A DNA stretch of 64,000 nt, from the NCBI RefSeq assembly GCF_024347215.1, contig NZ_AP025282.1, positions 2,852,001-2,916,000 of the forward strand. Direction: 5' to 3'. The notes beneath the pieces were generated by a model. It did not search any database, was not told the origin of the DNA, and saw only the letters and a program-made list of their open reading frames with translations. This stretch comes from Aliamphritea ceti. GTDB taxonomy: Bacteria; Pseudomonadota; Gammaproteobacteria; Pseudomonadales; Balneatricaceae. Below, in pieces: positions 33,550-43,100 of this stretch (positions are counted from its first letter, which is position 1; the number at the start of each line of letters is the position of its first letter). The translations under genes and the position numbers were made by a program.

Positions 33550-34458
33550 TCAGGACTCTGTCTGAGATTTAGGCACTCCCGCAGGCGTTGCTTTACCCAA
33601 CATAGCAACCAGACCTGCACCGCATACCAGACAAATACCTGCCCACATATATGTGGTCAGCTGCTCGTCCCAGATCAACCAGCCCAAAAATACTGCAAAA
33701 GCGACAGAGCCATATGTGAAAGGCCCCAGCTGACCTGCAGGTGCCATTCCATAGGCCTTACTAAGTAACAGCTGAGCAAGCGTAGAACAGGCCGCTACCA
33801 CAATCAGCAAGCCAAATAACGGCCAGGTCAGCGGCTGCCAGCCGATAACTGCCGGAACCAATGCGATTAATGCGCTAAACAGTGCAAAGTAAAATACAAT
33901 ACGCTGGGCAGGCTCGGTACTGCGCAGGTTACGTACCGTGACTTTCGCCAGCGCGCCAAGAAACGCACCGCAAAGCGCAACCATTACCACCCAGTTAAAT
34001 GCACCTTCCTGCGGATTTAAAATGAGATAAACCCCGCTAAACCCGATAAGAATAGATAGCTTCACCAGCCAGCCAACACGCTCCCCCAGCCAGAAGAAAG
34101 CAAGTATTGGCATAAAGAATGGCGCCGTTTGCTTTAGCAACGCTGCCTGCGCTAAAGGCAAATGCCCCCAGGTGTAAAACAGACACCCCATTGCTACTAC
34201 CCCTACACCGGCTCGCATAAAGTGCAGATGTATACGATTCGTCCGGATAGCAGGCAAACCATTTTTAAATAACCAGGGCAACAACAGAGCAACACCAAGA
34301 AGATTACGAAAAAAAACGATCATCTCCACTGGTAACTGATCACCTATCTGCTTAATGGCCATACCCGACCCAACTAAAAACAACTCTGAGACGAGAATCA
34401 GAGCAGCACCCTGATAAACAGAACCCCTGGCCTCAAAAGAAAGCTGGTTGCCAATCAT
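33550..34458 (-). CDS. EamA/DMT-superfamily transporter
   Basis: A 302-aa inner-membrane protein with about ten helices and two EamA repeats. It is similar to S-adenosylmethionine-uptake or drug/metabolite transporters of the RhaT-EamA type, but the substrate is undefined. The start is ATG 34458; the longer frame to 34491 would read through the terminator of the upstream protease gene. It is the second DMT gene in the window and is not especially close to the first. Confidence 0.86.
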   Translation of the reverse strand: MIGNQLSFEARGSVYQGAALILVSELFLVGSGMAIKQIGDQLPVEMIVFFRNLLGVALLLPWLFKNGLPAIRTNRIHLHFMRAGVGVVAMGCLFYTWGHLPLAQAALLKQTAPFFMPILAFFWLGERVGWLVKLSILIGFSGVYLILNPQEGAFNWVVMVALCGAFLGALAKVTVRNLRSTEPAQRIVFYFALFSALIALVPAVIGWQPLTWPLFGLLIVVAACSTLAQLLLSKAYGMAPAGQLGPFTYGSVAFAVFLGWLIWDEQLTTYMWAGICLVCGAGLVAMLGKATPAGVPKSQTES

Positions 34459-34480
34459 ATATGTCACTTTGCAGATAAAT

Positions 34481-34510
34481 AAAAAAGGCACTGAGAACCT
34501 CAGTGCCTTG
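34481..34510 (-). terminator. Terminator of the M16C protease gene
   Basis: On the minus strand GGCACTGAG pairs with CTCAGTGCC across a short loop, followed by TTTTTT (34481-34486 as A on the plus strand). Confidence 0.88.
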
Positions 34511-34529
34511 ATGTTACGCTGATATCAGA

Positions 34530-37451
34530 TCAGATGCTTATTACATCATAACCTTGTAGCTGTTCAGCGCCTGCCGGACTGGTAACCACTGCAACACTTG
34601 CTTTCTCAGGCTGAAGATAAGTAACAGCAACACGCTTAAGATCAGTAATCCCTACTTCCAGAATACGCTGTCTGAATGCTTTACGCTGTTCAGGTGTACG
34701 GCCAAATAACTCACTGTGATACGCCTGCTTAGCTTCGCCCGCCGGAGAACCCGGCTTATCGATATTGCTAACAATACCTAATACAGCTTCTTCAAGCTTT
34801 TGCTCGTCATGATCGTTATCCGCCAGCCATTGCAGGGAGGCATCAAAATCATCCAGCGTTTCGCTCAAACGCGGATCACGGTAGGAGAAGAAACGGAACA
34901 CAGCATCAGCAGAGTCCTGACCAGCACCACTGCCATAGGCACCGCCCTGCTCACGAATAGCCCGGTGTAAAAAGCCATTACGCAGGAAATCGCCCAACAC
35001 AGTTAACGGCGCAGCATCAGGATGCTCGACTGCAACTGTTGCATACGCCTTAGCGGCAAAGTTCACCTGTGTACTGGTTGTCCATGCCTGCTTTACGATA
35101 CTACGGGTTTCAGTCAGCGCCAGTGGTGTAAAGCTCTTAGACGCATGCCCCTGCCAGCGATCACAAAGGTCAGCAACCAGCTCTTCTTCATGTTCAGGCT
35201 CAGCAACCAATAAATAACGCCGTGGGGCATCAGTAATCTTGCTATGCAAAGACTGAAGCTCATCACTTAACTGCTGCAAACGCGCATCATCAGCGAGTGC
35301 ATCATCCAGCACTTTAACCGCTTTAATGCTCGCTAAACCACGCTGCAGATGACTAATATTTGCCGCTGGAGCTAACTGGCTACAGGCCGCCGCTATCGCA
35401 AGGCTATGACCCTGGCCAGTAATACTTTGCTCTTTACGGGTACGACGCTGAGAAACCAGCTCACGAATTTTAGCCAGTTCATCGAAGCGTACGGTTTCAA
35501 GTGTTTCTTTTAATAGCTGAGTCAGCGCCTGCTGTTTGGTAACCAGTGCTTTACCGGATACCACAAAATAACCGGACACATCCTGCTCGTTATCGATACT
35601 GCCCCGCAAAGTACTGTGGGCATAAACGCCACCGGAAACCTGCGATTGTAACGCCTGGTTTTGCTGGTAATCACGCTCACCGCAGCCAAGCTCAGTTACA
35701 CAGTCACTGTATAGCGGCAGCAACTCAATCTCATCCTGGGTCAACGCTGGCAGAGGCATGATCACTTGCTGATATACCAGACCGTTAGTTCCCTGCGCAT
35801 AGAAGCTATAATCCACAGCGCCCTGATGATCAGCTCCTGTCGGTATGCGCATTTCAGAAGGCACATCAGCAATAGTTACTTTAGGCAGTACAGACTCATC
35901 GTCCTGCTCATTCTGACGGGCTTCGAGAGCAGCAGCCTGTTCAACGACCTGCTGCTTGTCAGCATCGCTCAAACCCTCTTTAATTTTCGCCAGACGGGCC
36001 GCTTCAGCGGCGTCTTTACGCTGACTCAGCTGAGCATCCGGACGCATGGTTAAGCGCACCTGATGAGCATTATCCAGCAACAGCTCACGAATCAGACCCG
36101 GAATGAAGTCTTCATGCTGAATCTCATCACGCAGCTTTTCCAATACCGGATCAAGGTTAAGCAAAGCAATCGGGTCGCCGCAATGAATTGCAGAAGACAG
36201 CGAAGACAGAATGAGATTCATACCATATGGATAACCATCACCGCTAAGCTCACGCTGGCTCAGCTCTAACTGATGCAAGGCTGCTTCAACATGACTCTGA
36301 TCGATACCTTCATCAACCACCTTCTGTAAAGTTTCCAGTACCAGCTGTTCAAACGCAGCAGCATGCTCAGGGTTACTACCCTCCAAACCGCACATGAAGG
36401 CCATCTCACGATTGCTGTCTTCCAGACCACAAAGTGGCGAAGGCGACAAGCCAAGCTCAGTAGACTCCAGCGCGTAACGTAACGGAGACGAACTGTTATC
36501 AAGTAAGACTCTGGATAACAAGTTGGCCTTAAGCTGTTGTTCTAAATCAATACTTGGACCAATCAACCAGGACAGAACATGGTGCGTCTTGTTTTCAATA
36601 TCATCCTGATCCAGTGCATAAGCTTCTTCAACACGTACTGGCGCATGGTAACGTTTTTCATCATCAACACTGATGGTCGTATCGAGTTTTTCAAATCGGG
36701 ACAACGCCAGTGTTTCCATTCGCTCCTGCAGTTCAGCAACAGGAATATCACCAAAGGTCATGAATACCGCATTGGTCGGATGATAGTGACTGCGATAGAA
36801 CGCTACCAACTCTTCGTAGCTTAGATCAGGAATACACTCCGGATCACCGCCGCTGTTGTAATGGTACGTCGTGGTTGGAAACAGGTGCTTAGTCAGGGTT
36901 TGCCAAACAGTTGAAACAACTGAGCTCATCGCCCCTTTCATTTCATTAAAAACAACACCTTTATAGACCAGCGGGCTGTCAGTATTGCCAGCTTCTTCGA
37001 ACTCGATGCGGTGGCCTTCTTGTGCGAAATCCAGCGGATCAAGACGGCTAAAGAACGCGGCATCCAGATACACATCCAGCAAATTAAAATAATCTTTGCG
37101 GTTCTGGCTGGCGAATGGATATGCCGTCCAGTCACTGCTGGTGAAAGCGTTCATAAAGGTGTTAAGAGAACGACGGGTCATCATAAAGAACGGATCACGA
37201 ACCGGATAACGTTCGCTACCGCATAGCGCAGTGTGCTCCAGCATATGCGCAACACCGGTACTGTCTTCCGGAACAGTCCGGAAAGCAACCAGAAAGACAT
37301 TTTCCTGATTGTCACTTTGAATATGGTAATGCAGTGCACCGGTCTGCTTGTGCTCGTACTCTTCGATAATAATATCCAGCGATTCGATCGGCTGGCTGCG
37401 CTGCAGTTGGAACGCAGAATGACAGGCCTGTTGCGTAGCTGCTTGGTTCAT
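34530..37451 (-). CDS. M16C zinc metalloprotease (presequence-protease-like)
   Basis: A 973-aa peptidase of the insulinase superfamily, related to the mitochondrial presequence protease. The inverted zinc motif is H69-M-L-E72-H73 within VAHMLEHTALCGSERYPVRD, with the C-terminal Glu ligand expected further on. Four M16-type repeats make the closed-chamber fold that degrades short peptides. No signal peptide was seen, so it is probably cytosolic. The start at ATG 37451 has AGGA a few bases upstream and gives the expected length. Confidence 0.92.
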   Translation of the reverse strand: MNQAATQQACHSAFQLQRSQPIESLDIIIEEYEHKQTGALHYHIQSDNQENVFLVAFRTVPEDSTGVAHMLEHTALCGSERYPVRDPFFMMTRRSLNTFMNAFTSSDWTAYPFASQNRKDYFNLLDVYLDAAFFSRLDPLDFAQEGHRIEFEEAGNTDSPLVYKGVVFNEMKGAMSSVVSTVWQTLTKHLFPTTTYHYNSGGDPECIPDLSYEELVAFYRSHYHPTNAVFMTFGDIPVAELQERMETLALSRFEKLDTTISVDDEKRYHAPVRVEEAYALDQDDIENKTHHVLSWLIGPSIDLEQQLKANLLSRVLLDNSSSPLRYALESTELGLSPSPLCGLEDSNREMAFMCGLEGSNPEHAAAFEQLVLETLQKVVDEGIDQSHVEAALHQLELSQRELSGDGYPYGMNLILSSLSSAIHCGDPIALLNLDPVLEKLRDEIQHEDFIPGLIRELLLDNAHQVRLTMRPDAQLSQRKDAAEAARLAKIKEGLSDADKQQVVEQAAALEARQNEQDDESVLPKVTIADVPSEMRIPTGADHQGAVDYSFYAQGTNGLVYQQVIMPLPALTQDEIELLPLYSDCVTELGCGERDYQQNQALQSQVSGGVYAHSTLRGSIDNEQDVSGYFVVSGKALVTKQQALTQLLKETLETVRFDELAKIRELVSQRRTRKEQSITGQGHSLAIAAACSQLAPAANISHLQRGLASIKAVKVLDDALADDARLQQLSDELQSLHSKITDAPRRYLLVAEPEHEEELVADLCDRWQGHASKSFTPLALTETRSIVKQAWTTSTQVNFAAKAYATVAVEHPDAAPLTVLGDFLRNGFLHRAIREQGGAYGSGAGQDSADAVFRFFSYRDPRLSETLDDFDASLQWLADNDHDEQKLEEAVLGIVSNIDKPGSPAGEAKQAYHSELFGRTPEQRKAFRQRILEVGITDLKRVAVTYLQPEKASVAVVTSPAGAEQLQGYDVISI

Positions 37452-37674
37452 AAATCCTATGCCTTTTGTAATACCGTTTGGTCCATTGTAATCCGAAATT
37501 CCACAGAACGCTTGGGTTTGATAACCAAGGTATTGAAAAATATAGCCTTGAAAATACAACCATGAACAATATCTGGGAAATCCAACATCTCAACTCTCAG
37601 ACAGACTAATTACGACTTTGTCATCAGCATGCAATATAAAAATGACACATTTTTATATACGACTAAAGATCAAA

Positions 37675-37689
37675 TTGTGCAGCGCACAA
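37675..37689. promoter_or_regulatory. Operator-like dyad 1 upstream of phasin promoter
   Basis: TTGTGC-AGC-GCACAA, perfect 6-bp arms and 3-bp centre. It sits just upstream of the -35 box. The architecture (TGC/GCA half-sites with a 3-bp spacer) resembles reported PhaR sites (for example CTGC-N3-GCAG) that repress phasin genes in some bacteria. Confidence 0.55.
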
Positions 37690-37695
37690 AAACGT

Positions 37696-37724
37696 TTGAC
37701 TTCAAGCGTTCTGATGCTTATATT
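37696..37724 (+). promoter_or_regulatory. Sigma70 promoter of the phasin gene
   Basis: TTGACT (37696-37701), a 17-nt spacer and TATATT (37719-37724). The expected start point is about 37731, giving a leader of roughly 45 nt. Confidence 0.75.
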
Positions 37725-37735
37725 TTAACCAGCTT

Positions 37736-37750
37736 TGTTGCACTGCAACA
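37736..37750. promoter_or_regulatory. Operator-like dyad 2 at the phasin start site
   Basis: TGTTGC-ACT-GCAACA, perfect 6-bp arms with a 3-bp centre, the same architecture as dyad 1. It lies just after the expected transcription start, a position where a bound repressor would block initiation. Confidence 0.55.
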
Positions 37751-37775
37751 TCACACTACTGCGAAGGTGAACAAT

Positions 37776-38498
37776 ATGTATGAAAATATGCTTAAGGACG
37801 TTCAAGAATCTTTCCGCCCAATGATGGACATGGTGGAAATTAATACAAAGACAGCAGAAAAGATGTTCGCGCTGCAATCCGAATACATGAACAGCCTGGT
37901 TAATACGACTATGTCCCAGGTACAGGAACTTACAGCGGTAACTGACCCTCAACAGTTTCTCGATCTGCAAATGCAGTTTGTTAAGCAAATCGAAACTCAG
38001 TTTACTGAAGTAGCAGAAAAAGAACTGGCTACGATAAGCACAGCATCTGATGAACTAACAGACATCGTAAAAACGAATCTGGATAGTATTACTCAGACAG
38101 AACTGAGTTATATGGATGAAGTGAGCAGACTACTGACTAACACCGGTATGCCAGCTTTCACTGCAACCAGTACAGTTACTAGCGCACCGGCAAATACCGC
38201 AGCTATCAAACCTGTGACAAAACCAGCGCCTAAAAAAGCGGCACCAAAACCAGCGACAAAAAAGCCTGTAGAGAAAAAGACTGCTGAGAAAAAGCCATCA
38301 GTTAAAGCAGCAGCGAAAATAGCTGCTAAGCCAGCAAGCAAGCCTGCTGAAAAAACAATTACCAAGCCAGCTACATCAGTACAGCCAACAACTAAAGCAG
38401 ATGCTACGGCTACAGCAGCTTCTACTGCTAAAACAGCTACGGTCGAAACTGCACAAGCAAAGGCTCCTGCTACTAAACAGACTGAAACTAAAGCCTGA
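37776..38498 (+). CDS. Phasin family protein
   Basis: A 240-aa phasin, a surfactant-like protein coating polyhydroxyalkanoate granules. Residues 1 to about 135 hold the amphipathic helical phasin domain (MYENMLKDVQESFRPMMDMV and onward). Residues about 150-240 form a low-complexity tail of Lys, Ala, Pro and Thr resembling the histone-H1-like tails of PhaF-type phasins, which can bind DNA. The start ATG at 37776 has GAAGGTGA upstream; the frame stays open to 37629 but without support. No other pha gene is nearby. It implies carbon storage in this organism. Confidence 0.87.
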   Translation: MYENMLKDVQESFRPMMDMVEINTKTAEKMFALQSEYMNSLVNTTMSQVQELTAVTDPQQFLDLQMQFVKQIETQFTEVAEKELATISTASDELTDIVKTNLDSITQTELSYMDEVSRLLTNTGMPAFTATSTVTSAPANTAAIKPVTKPAPKKAAPKPATKKPVEKKTAEKKPSVKAAAKIAAKPASKPAEKTITKPATSVQPTTKADATATAASTAKTATVETAQAKAPATKQTETKA

Positions 38499-38627
38499 TA
38501 GAGCTTTGCTCAACAGCGGTGCTCATTTTTATGCGTACCGCTGCCTTTCCTAAACGACACCTTTATTCCAAAAGATACTTGCCGTTCTCCTCAAGTGCTC
38601 TGCTCACGCCACTCTAAGAAGTGTTGT

Positions 38628-39836
38628 TTATCGTCGCGCCAGCAACGGCATCGGCCCTTCAAGCCCCATCGCAAAGCGCATTACTTTATTACGTGCAGGG
38701 CCAAGCTTACCCGCAGCACCTAAACCAATATTACGCAGTAACTTAAGCGGCAGATGATCATTACTGAATAAACGGTAAAAGCTGTCCATTACCTGCATCA
38801 TAAGCAGATTCTGATTGCGACGCTGGTCTTCATAACGTTTGAGCACTTGCACACTGGTAATATCATCACCGGCCTGCAAAGCATCCAGTAACACTTCAGC
38901 TAACGCAGCAGCATCAAGCAAGCCTATATTCACACCCTGGCCAGCCAATGGATGAATAGTGTGGGCAGCATCACCAGCAAGCGCTACGCCTTCCTTAATG
39001 TATTCCTGCGCATGTTGACGCCGCAATGGAAATGCAGCTCGCCCCAACAGGGAATCTATACTACCCAGACACTGAGGAAAGTTACTTTCAACAGCAGCCA
39101 GAAATGCTTCATCATTAAGCGCAAGTAACTTACGAGCTTCTGATGGCGAGTTGTACCATACCAGCGACCCCTGATGACCACTTAACGGCAGAAAGGCAAC
39201 TGGTCCACTTGGCGTAAACTGCTGCCAGGTAATGTCCTGCTGAGGTAGCTCAGTAGTCACCGAGGCTACTAAAGCATGTTGCTCATAGTCCCAGCTATGC
39301 ACTCCGATTCCCACCTGACTGCGCACTTTAGACTGAGCACCATCAGCAGCAATCAGAAGTTTACCTAACAGCTGTTGCTCATCAGCCAGCGTAATCAAAC
39401 TGGCACCCGGTGCATAATCGATCGTACTGATTTCAGCCGGACATATTAGCTCGATGTTTTCACATTGCTGTAACTGCTCTAGCAGAGCAAGTTGTATTAC
39501 CCGATTCTCAACAATATGACCTAGGTGATCTTCACCTATATCTTCGCTGTTAAACTCTGTAGCAGCCCTTTCAGCATCTACTTCCCAGGCTTTAAGACGG
39601 CGGTAAGGACAAAGCCGCTTATTCAACAGGTTTGGCCAGGCACCTACATTCCGCAGAATATTCTCTGAAGCCATACTGATTGCCGAGACCCGCATATCAT
39701 GGGGCTGTTCATGATCAAAGGCGTCAGGCTTACGCAACTCAATTACGCCAACACTTAGTTCTGAACCACCAAGCGCGCAAGCAATTGTCGCTCCAACCAT
39801 ACCGCCGCCAACAATCAGCACATCGTATTTTTTCAT
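38628..39836 (-). CDS. ubiF: Ubiquinone biosynthesis FAD monooxygenase (UbiF-type)
   Basis: A 402-aa flavoprotein hydroxylase of the UbiH/UbiF/VisC family acting on the ubiquinone head group. It shows the Rossmann motif VLIVGGGMVGATIACALGG, the DG fold LLIAADGAQSKVR, and the GD motif GDAAHTIHPLAGQGVN. Segments CPYRRLKAWEVDAERA and TWQQFTPSGPVAFLPL closely resemble E. coli UbiF, arguing for the C6 hydroxylase over UbiH. The start is ATG 39836, just before the Rossmann motif. It lies downstream of serS, with a terminator between them. Confidence 0.88.
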   Translation of the reverse strand: MKKYDVLIVGGGMVGATIACALGGSELSVGVIELRKPDAFDHEQPHDMRVSAISMASENILRNVGAWPNLLNKRLCPYRRLKAWEVDAERAATEFNSEDIGEDHLGHIVENRVIQLALLEQLQQCENIELICPAEISTIDYAPGASLITLADEQQLLGKLLIAADGAQSKVRSQVGIGVHSWDYEQHALVASVTTELPQQDITWQQFTPSGPVAFLPLSGHQGSLVWYNSPSEARKLLALNDEAFLAAVESNFPQCLGSIDSLLGRAAFPLRRQHAQEYIKEGVALAGDAAHTIHPLAGQGVNIGLLDAAALAEVLLDALQAGDDITSVQVLKRYEDQRRNQNLLMMQVMDSFYRLFSNDHLPLKLLRNIGLGAAGKLGPARNKVMRFAMGLEGPMPLLARR

Positions 39837-39893
39837 ATTCTGTAAACCGTTAACTCTGTGATTTTCATCTACTGCTGATACAAACAGCAGATA

Positions 39894-39922
39894 CAAAAAG
39901 AGCGACCCTCAGATCGCTCTTC
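39894..39922 (-). terminator. serS terminator
   Basis: AAGAGCGA (39898-39905) pairs with TCGCTCTT (39914-39921) over an 8-nt loop. On the minus strand the stem is followed by a run of T (39895-39899). Confidence 0.8.
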
Positions 39923-39962
39923 TGCTCACACTGAGCGGTAATACTTCCACTTACCGGAAATA

Positions 39963-41234
39963 TTAAAGCTCAGTAATACCGCCCATGTATGGCAGCAATG
40001 CTTCAGGCACTTTTACTTTGCCTTCAGCAGTCTGATAGTTCTCAAGAATAGCTACCAGTGTACGACCAACCGCCAGACCAGAACCGTTCAGCGTATGAAC
40101 CAACTCAGGTTTGCCGGTTTCAGGGTTACGCCAGCGCGCCAGCATACGGCGTGACTGGAAATCAGCCATGTTACTGCAGGAAGAAATCTCGCGGTATTTC
40201 TGCTGACCTGGCAACCATACTTCGATGTCATAGGTCTTCGCTGCACTGAAGCCCAAATCACCACCGCACAGTGTTACGACACGGTAAGGCAGGTTCAGCT
40301 TTTTCAGAATCGTTTCAGCATGACCAACCAGCTCTTCAAGCGCATCCCAGGACTTAGATGGCTCAACAATATGTACCAGCTCAACCTTTTCAAACTGATG
40401 CTGACGAATCATACCGCGGGTATCACGGCCATGACTGCCCGCTTCACTACGGAAACACGGCGTATGACACACAAACTTCATTGGCAGTTGATTAGCATCA
40501 ACAATTTCGTCACGAACAATATTGGTTACTGGTACTTCAGCAGTCGGAATCAGGTAGTAATCACGCTCGCCCGGCACCTTAAACAGATCTTCTTCAAACT
40601 TAGGCAGCTGACCTGTACCACGCAGAGAGTCTGCGTTAACCATATAAGGAACATAGGTTTCCTGGTAACCGTGATCACTGCCATGAGTGTCCAGCATAAA
40701 CTGGATCAGTGCACGGTGCATACGCGCAATACCACCACGCAGTACAGCAAAACGTGCGCCGGTAATTTTAGCAGCAGTACCGAAATCCAGACCGCCGCTC
40801 ATTTCACCCAGATCAACATGATCACGAGGTTCAAAGTCTAACTGAGTAGGCTCGCCCCAGGTGCGCTCCAGCACGTTATCGTCTTCATCAGCACCTTCAG
40901 GTACGTCTGCATGGGGAATATTAGGCACGCCCATCAGAATAGCGTCCATCTGTTCCTGGATATCACGCAGTGATTCTTTACTGCTATCCAGTTTTTCACC
41001 CAGCTCACGTACTGCAGCTTTCAAAGTTTCAGCATCTTCACCCGCTGCAATTGCCTTACCGATATTCTTCGATCGGGTGTTTCGCTCACTCTGCAGCTGT
41101 TCAGCCTGTACCTGAACTTCACGGCGCCGTGCTTCCAGCGCGTTAAACTCATCGACAGGAAACTGGTAGCCTTTCTTTAACAGTAACTGTGCGACTTCCT
41201 CAGGATTGGAACGAATATATTTAGGATCTAGCAT
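39963..41234 (-). CDS. serS: Seryl-tRNA synthetase
   Basis: A 423-aa class II synthetase charging tRNA-Ser. The N-terminal coiled coil (about 30-105) precedes the catalytic core, with motif 2 around FRSEAGSHGRDTRGMIRQHQ and motif 3 in NGSGLAVGRTLVAILENYQ. It begins MLDPKYIRSNPEEVAQ at ATG 41234; an upstream in-frame start at 41303 lacks support. It lies 20 bp downstream of crcB and is part of the ftsK-lolA-rarA-crcB-serS run. Confidence 0.97.
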   Translation of the reverse strand: MLDPKYIRSNPEEVAQLLLKKGYQFPVDEFNALEARRREVQVQAEQLQSERNTRSKNIGKAIAAGEDAETLKAAVRELGEKLDSSKESLRDIQEQMDAILMGVPNIPHADVPEGADEDDNVLERTWGEPTQLDFEPRDHVDLGEMSGGLDFGTAAKITGARFAVLRGGIARMHRALIQFMLDTHGSDHGYQETYVPYMVNADSLRGTGQLPKFEEDLFKVPGERDYYLIPTAEVPVTNIVRDEIVDANQLPMKFVCHTPCFRSEAGSHGRDTRGMIRQHQFEKVELVHIVEPSKSWDALEELVGHAETILKKLNLPYRVVTLCGGDLGFSAAKTYDIEVWLPGQQKYREISSCSNMADFQSRRMLARWRNPETGKPELVHTLNGSGLAVGRTLVAILENYQTAEGKVKVPEALLPYMGGITEL

Positions 41235-41254
41235 GATGTCAGAAATAACCTTAA

Positions 41255-41629
41255 TCAGAATAAGCGGGTAAACCATAGACCGGCGTACAACGCCAGCAGG
41301 CACAGTAAAACACTAAGTAAAACATACACTGCGGCGGACATTATATGCCCTTCTTGCAACAGGGTCACGGCTTCCAGAGAGAAGGTAGAAAAAGTTGTAA
41401 AAGCGCCCATAAACCCGACCATTAACAAAGGTCGCATTTCAGGACTGATACGTGCTTTCTCCAATATAAGCACAAAACAGACGCCCATCAGAAATGATCC
41501 TAATACGTTGCATATTAAAGTACCATACGGCAGGTCATAACGGGCATTATTTACAACATGATTACTGACCCAGTAACGTCCCAGCGCACCAAATGCGCCA
41601 CCAAAAGCAACAAACACTAATTGCAGCAT
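41255..41629 (-). CDS. crcB: Fluoride channel CrcB/FluC
   Basis: A 124-aa four-helix membrane protein that works as an antiparallel dimer to expel fluoride. It shows GGAFGALGRYWV at the start, N-x-x-G-S-F in LICNVLGSFLMG and the signature GFMGAFTTFSTFS, whose phenylalanines line the pore. A strong AAGGAGA precedes the ATG. I saw no fluoride riboswitch in the 127-bp gap upstream. In Pseudomonas-type order it often lies between rarA and serS. Confidence 0.95.
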   Translation of the reverse strand: MLQLVFVAFGGAFGALGRYWVSNHVVNNARYDLPYGTLICNVLGSFLMGVCFVLILEKARISPEMRPLLMVGFMGAFTTFSTFSLEAVTLLQEGHIMSAAVYVLLSVLLCLLALYAGLWFTRLF

Positions 41630-41756
41630 ACTCGTGCTGTCTCCTTAATCGCCGTGCTGTCCTGTTAACTTTTAACTTTTGTTCTTAATCGCAACACTTC
41701 GCTAACTAAAAAATGCCGAAATAAAGCCCGCTTCTTACCTGGTAGCCGCGTATTAC

Positions 41757-43100
41757 TTACCGATAACGCTGTTTGTCACTGGCTGCATCCAGTGCACGCA
41801 GATATTCAAGCTTATCAGCGATTTTAATCTCCAGACCCCTTGGCTCTGGCTGATAATAACGCCGCTCTGCAATTTCTTCAGGTAAGTAGTTTTCGCCGGC
41901 AGCATAAGCTTCCGGTTCATTATGCGCGTAACGGTATTCAGCGCCATAACCCAGATCAGCCATAAGGCTTGTTGGCTCATTACGCAGATGCTCCGGCACT
42001 TCATACCCCGGATCCCCTCGCACATCCGCCTTAGCTTGGTTAAAGGCCATATACACAGCGTTGCTTTTTGGCGCACTGGCACAATAAATGGCAGCTTGTG
42101 CAATAGCCCGCTCACCTTCGGCGGGGCCAACCCGCTCAAACGCATCCCAGGCAGAAAGCGCTACCTGCATTGCTCTGGGGTCTGCATTACCAATATCTTC
42201 TGATGCAATTGCTACCAGCCGGCGGGCAATATACAGAGGATCACAACCACCATCTAGCATCCGGCAATACCAGTAAAGCGCACCATCCGGCGAGGAGCCA
42301 CGTACAGATTTATGGAACGCAGAAATCATGTCGTAGAATAAATCGCCCTGCTTATCATAACGCCGGGCACTGGACTTCAGTACTTCTTCAACCACTGCCT
42401 GATCGACGTGATAACCGTCAGCCTGATGCTCAGCAAGATCTGCTGCGATTTCCAGTAAGTTCAAGCCCCGCCGGCCATCGCCATCCGCTGCCTGAGCTAA
42501 CTTATTTAACGCACCCTCACCAAAAATAAGTGGCTGCTGAGTAACACCTTTTTTAGGATCTCTAATTGCCCGCTCAAGCAGCTGCAAAATATCACTGTCA
42601 TTCAGGCTGCGTAATAAATATACCCGCGCCCGAGACAACAGTGCGTTATTTAACTCAAAGGAAGGATTCTCTGTAGTCGCTCCCACGAAGATAAACGTTC
42701 CGTCTTCAATAAAAGGCAGAAATGCATCCTGCTGCGACTTATTGAAACGATGCACTTCATCAACAAACAAAATAGTTTTACGACCTGACTGCGCCTTCAC
42801 CTGCTGGGCCTGATCAACCGCTGCCCGAATATCTTTCACACCGCTAAGTACAGCTGAAAGAATAATAAAATGCGCATCAACATGATTTGCCAGAAGTTTA
42901 GCCAGTGTGGTTTTACCAACACCCGGCGGCCCCCAGAGAATCATAGAATGAACAGCCCCCTGCTCGAGAGCTTTACGCAACGGTTTGTCTTCACTCAACA
43001 AGTGCTGCTGACCGCAATATTCCGCCAGGCTGACTGGCCGCATTCTCGCAGCCAGAGGCTGATAGGCTTCGCTTTCCAGATCACTAAACAGATCCGCCAT
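41757..43100 (-). CDS. rarA: Replication-associated recombination protein RarA
   Basis: A 447-aa AAA+ ATPase (MgsA/WRNIP1 family) that acts at stalled replication forks. Walker A is GPPGVGKTT, Walker B is FVDEVHRFNKSQQD, sensor I is VGATTENPSFELN, and the C-terminal region holds the oligomerisation domain. Its ATG overlaps the lolA stop codon as TAATG, so translation is coupled. Part of the ftsK-lolA-rarA operon. Confidence 0.97.
   Translation of the reverse strand: MADLFSDLESEAYQPLAARMRPVSLAEYCGQQHLLSEDKPLRKALEQGAVHSMILWGPPGVGKTTLAKLLANHVDAHFIILSAVLSGVKDIRAAVDQAQQVKAQSGRKTILFVDEVHRFNKSQQDAFLPFIEDGTFIFVGATTENPSFELNNALLSRARVYLLRSLNDSDILQLLERAIRDPKKGVTQQPLIFGEGALNKLAQAADGDGRRGLNLLEIAADLAEHQADGYHVDQAVVEEVLKSSARRYDKQGDLFYDMISAFHKSVRGSSPDGALYWYCRMLDGGCDPLYIARRLVAIASEDIGNADPRAMQVALSAWDAFERVGPAEGERAIAQAAIYCASAPKSNAVYMAFNQAKADVRGDPGYEVPEHLRNEPTSLMADLGYGAEYRYAHNEPEAYAAGENYLPEEIAERRYYQPEPRGLEIKIADKLEYLRALDAASDKQRYR

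Larger units (their letters stand above)
37452..37775. other. Divergent region with phasin control elements
   Basis: 324 bp between the M16C gene and the phasin gene. It contains a perfect 11-bp inverted repeat (ATATAAAAATG 37634-37644 and CATTTTTATAT 37648-37658) plus the promoter and two dyads annotated separately. Confidence 0.6.

Noticed and set aside
41630..41756. Fluoride riboswitch before crcB
   Set aside because: No characteristic motif was seen in the short gap.
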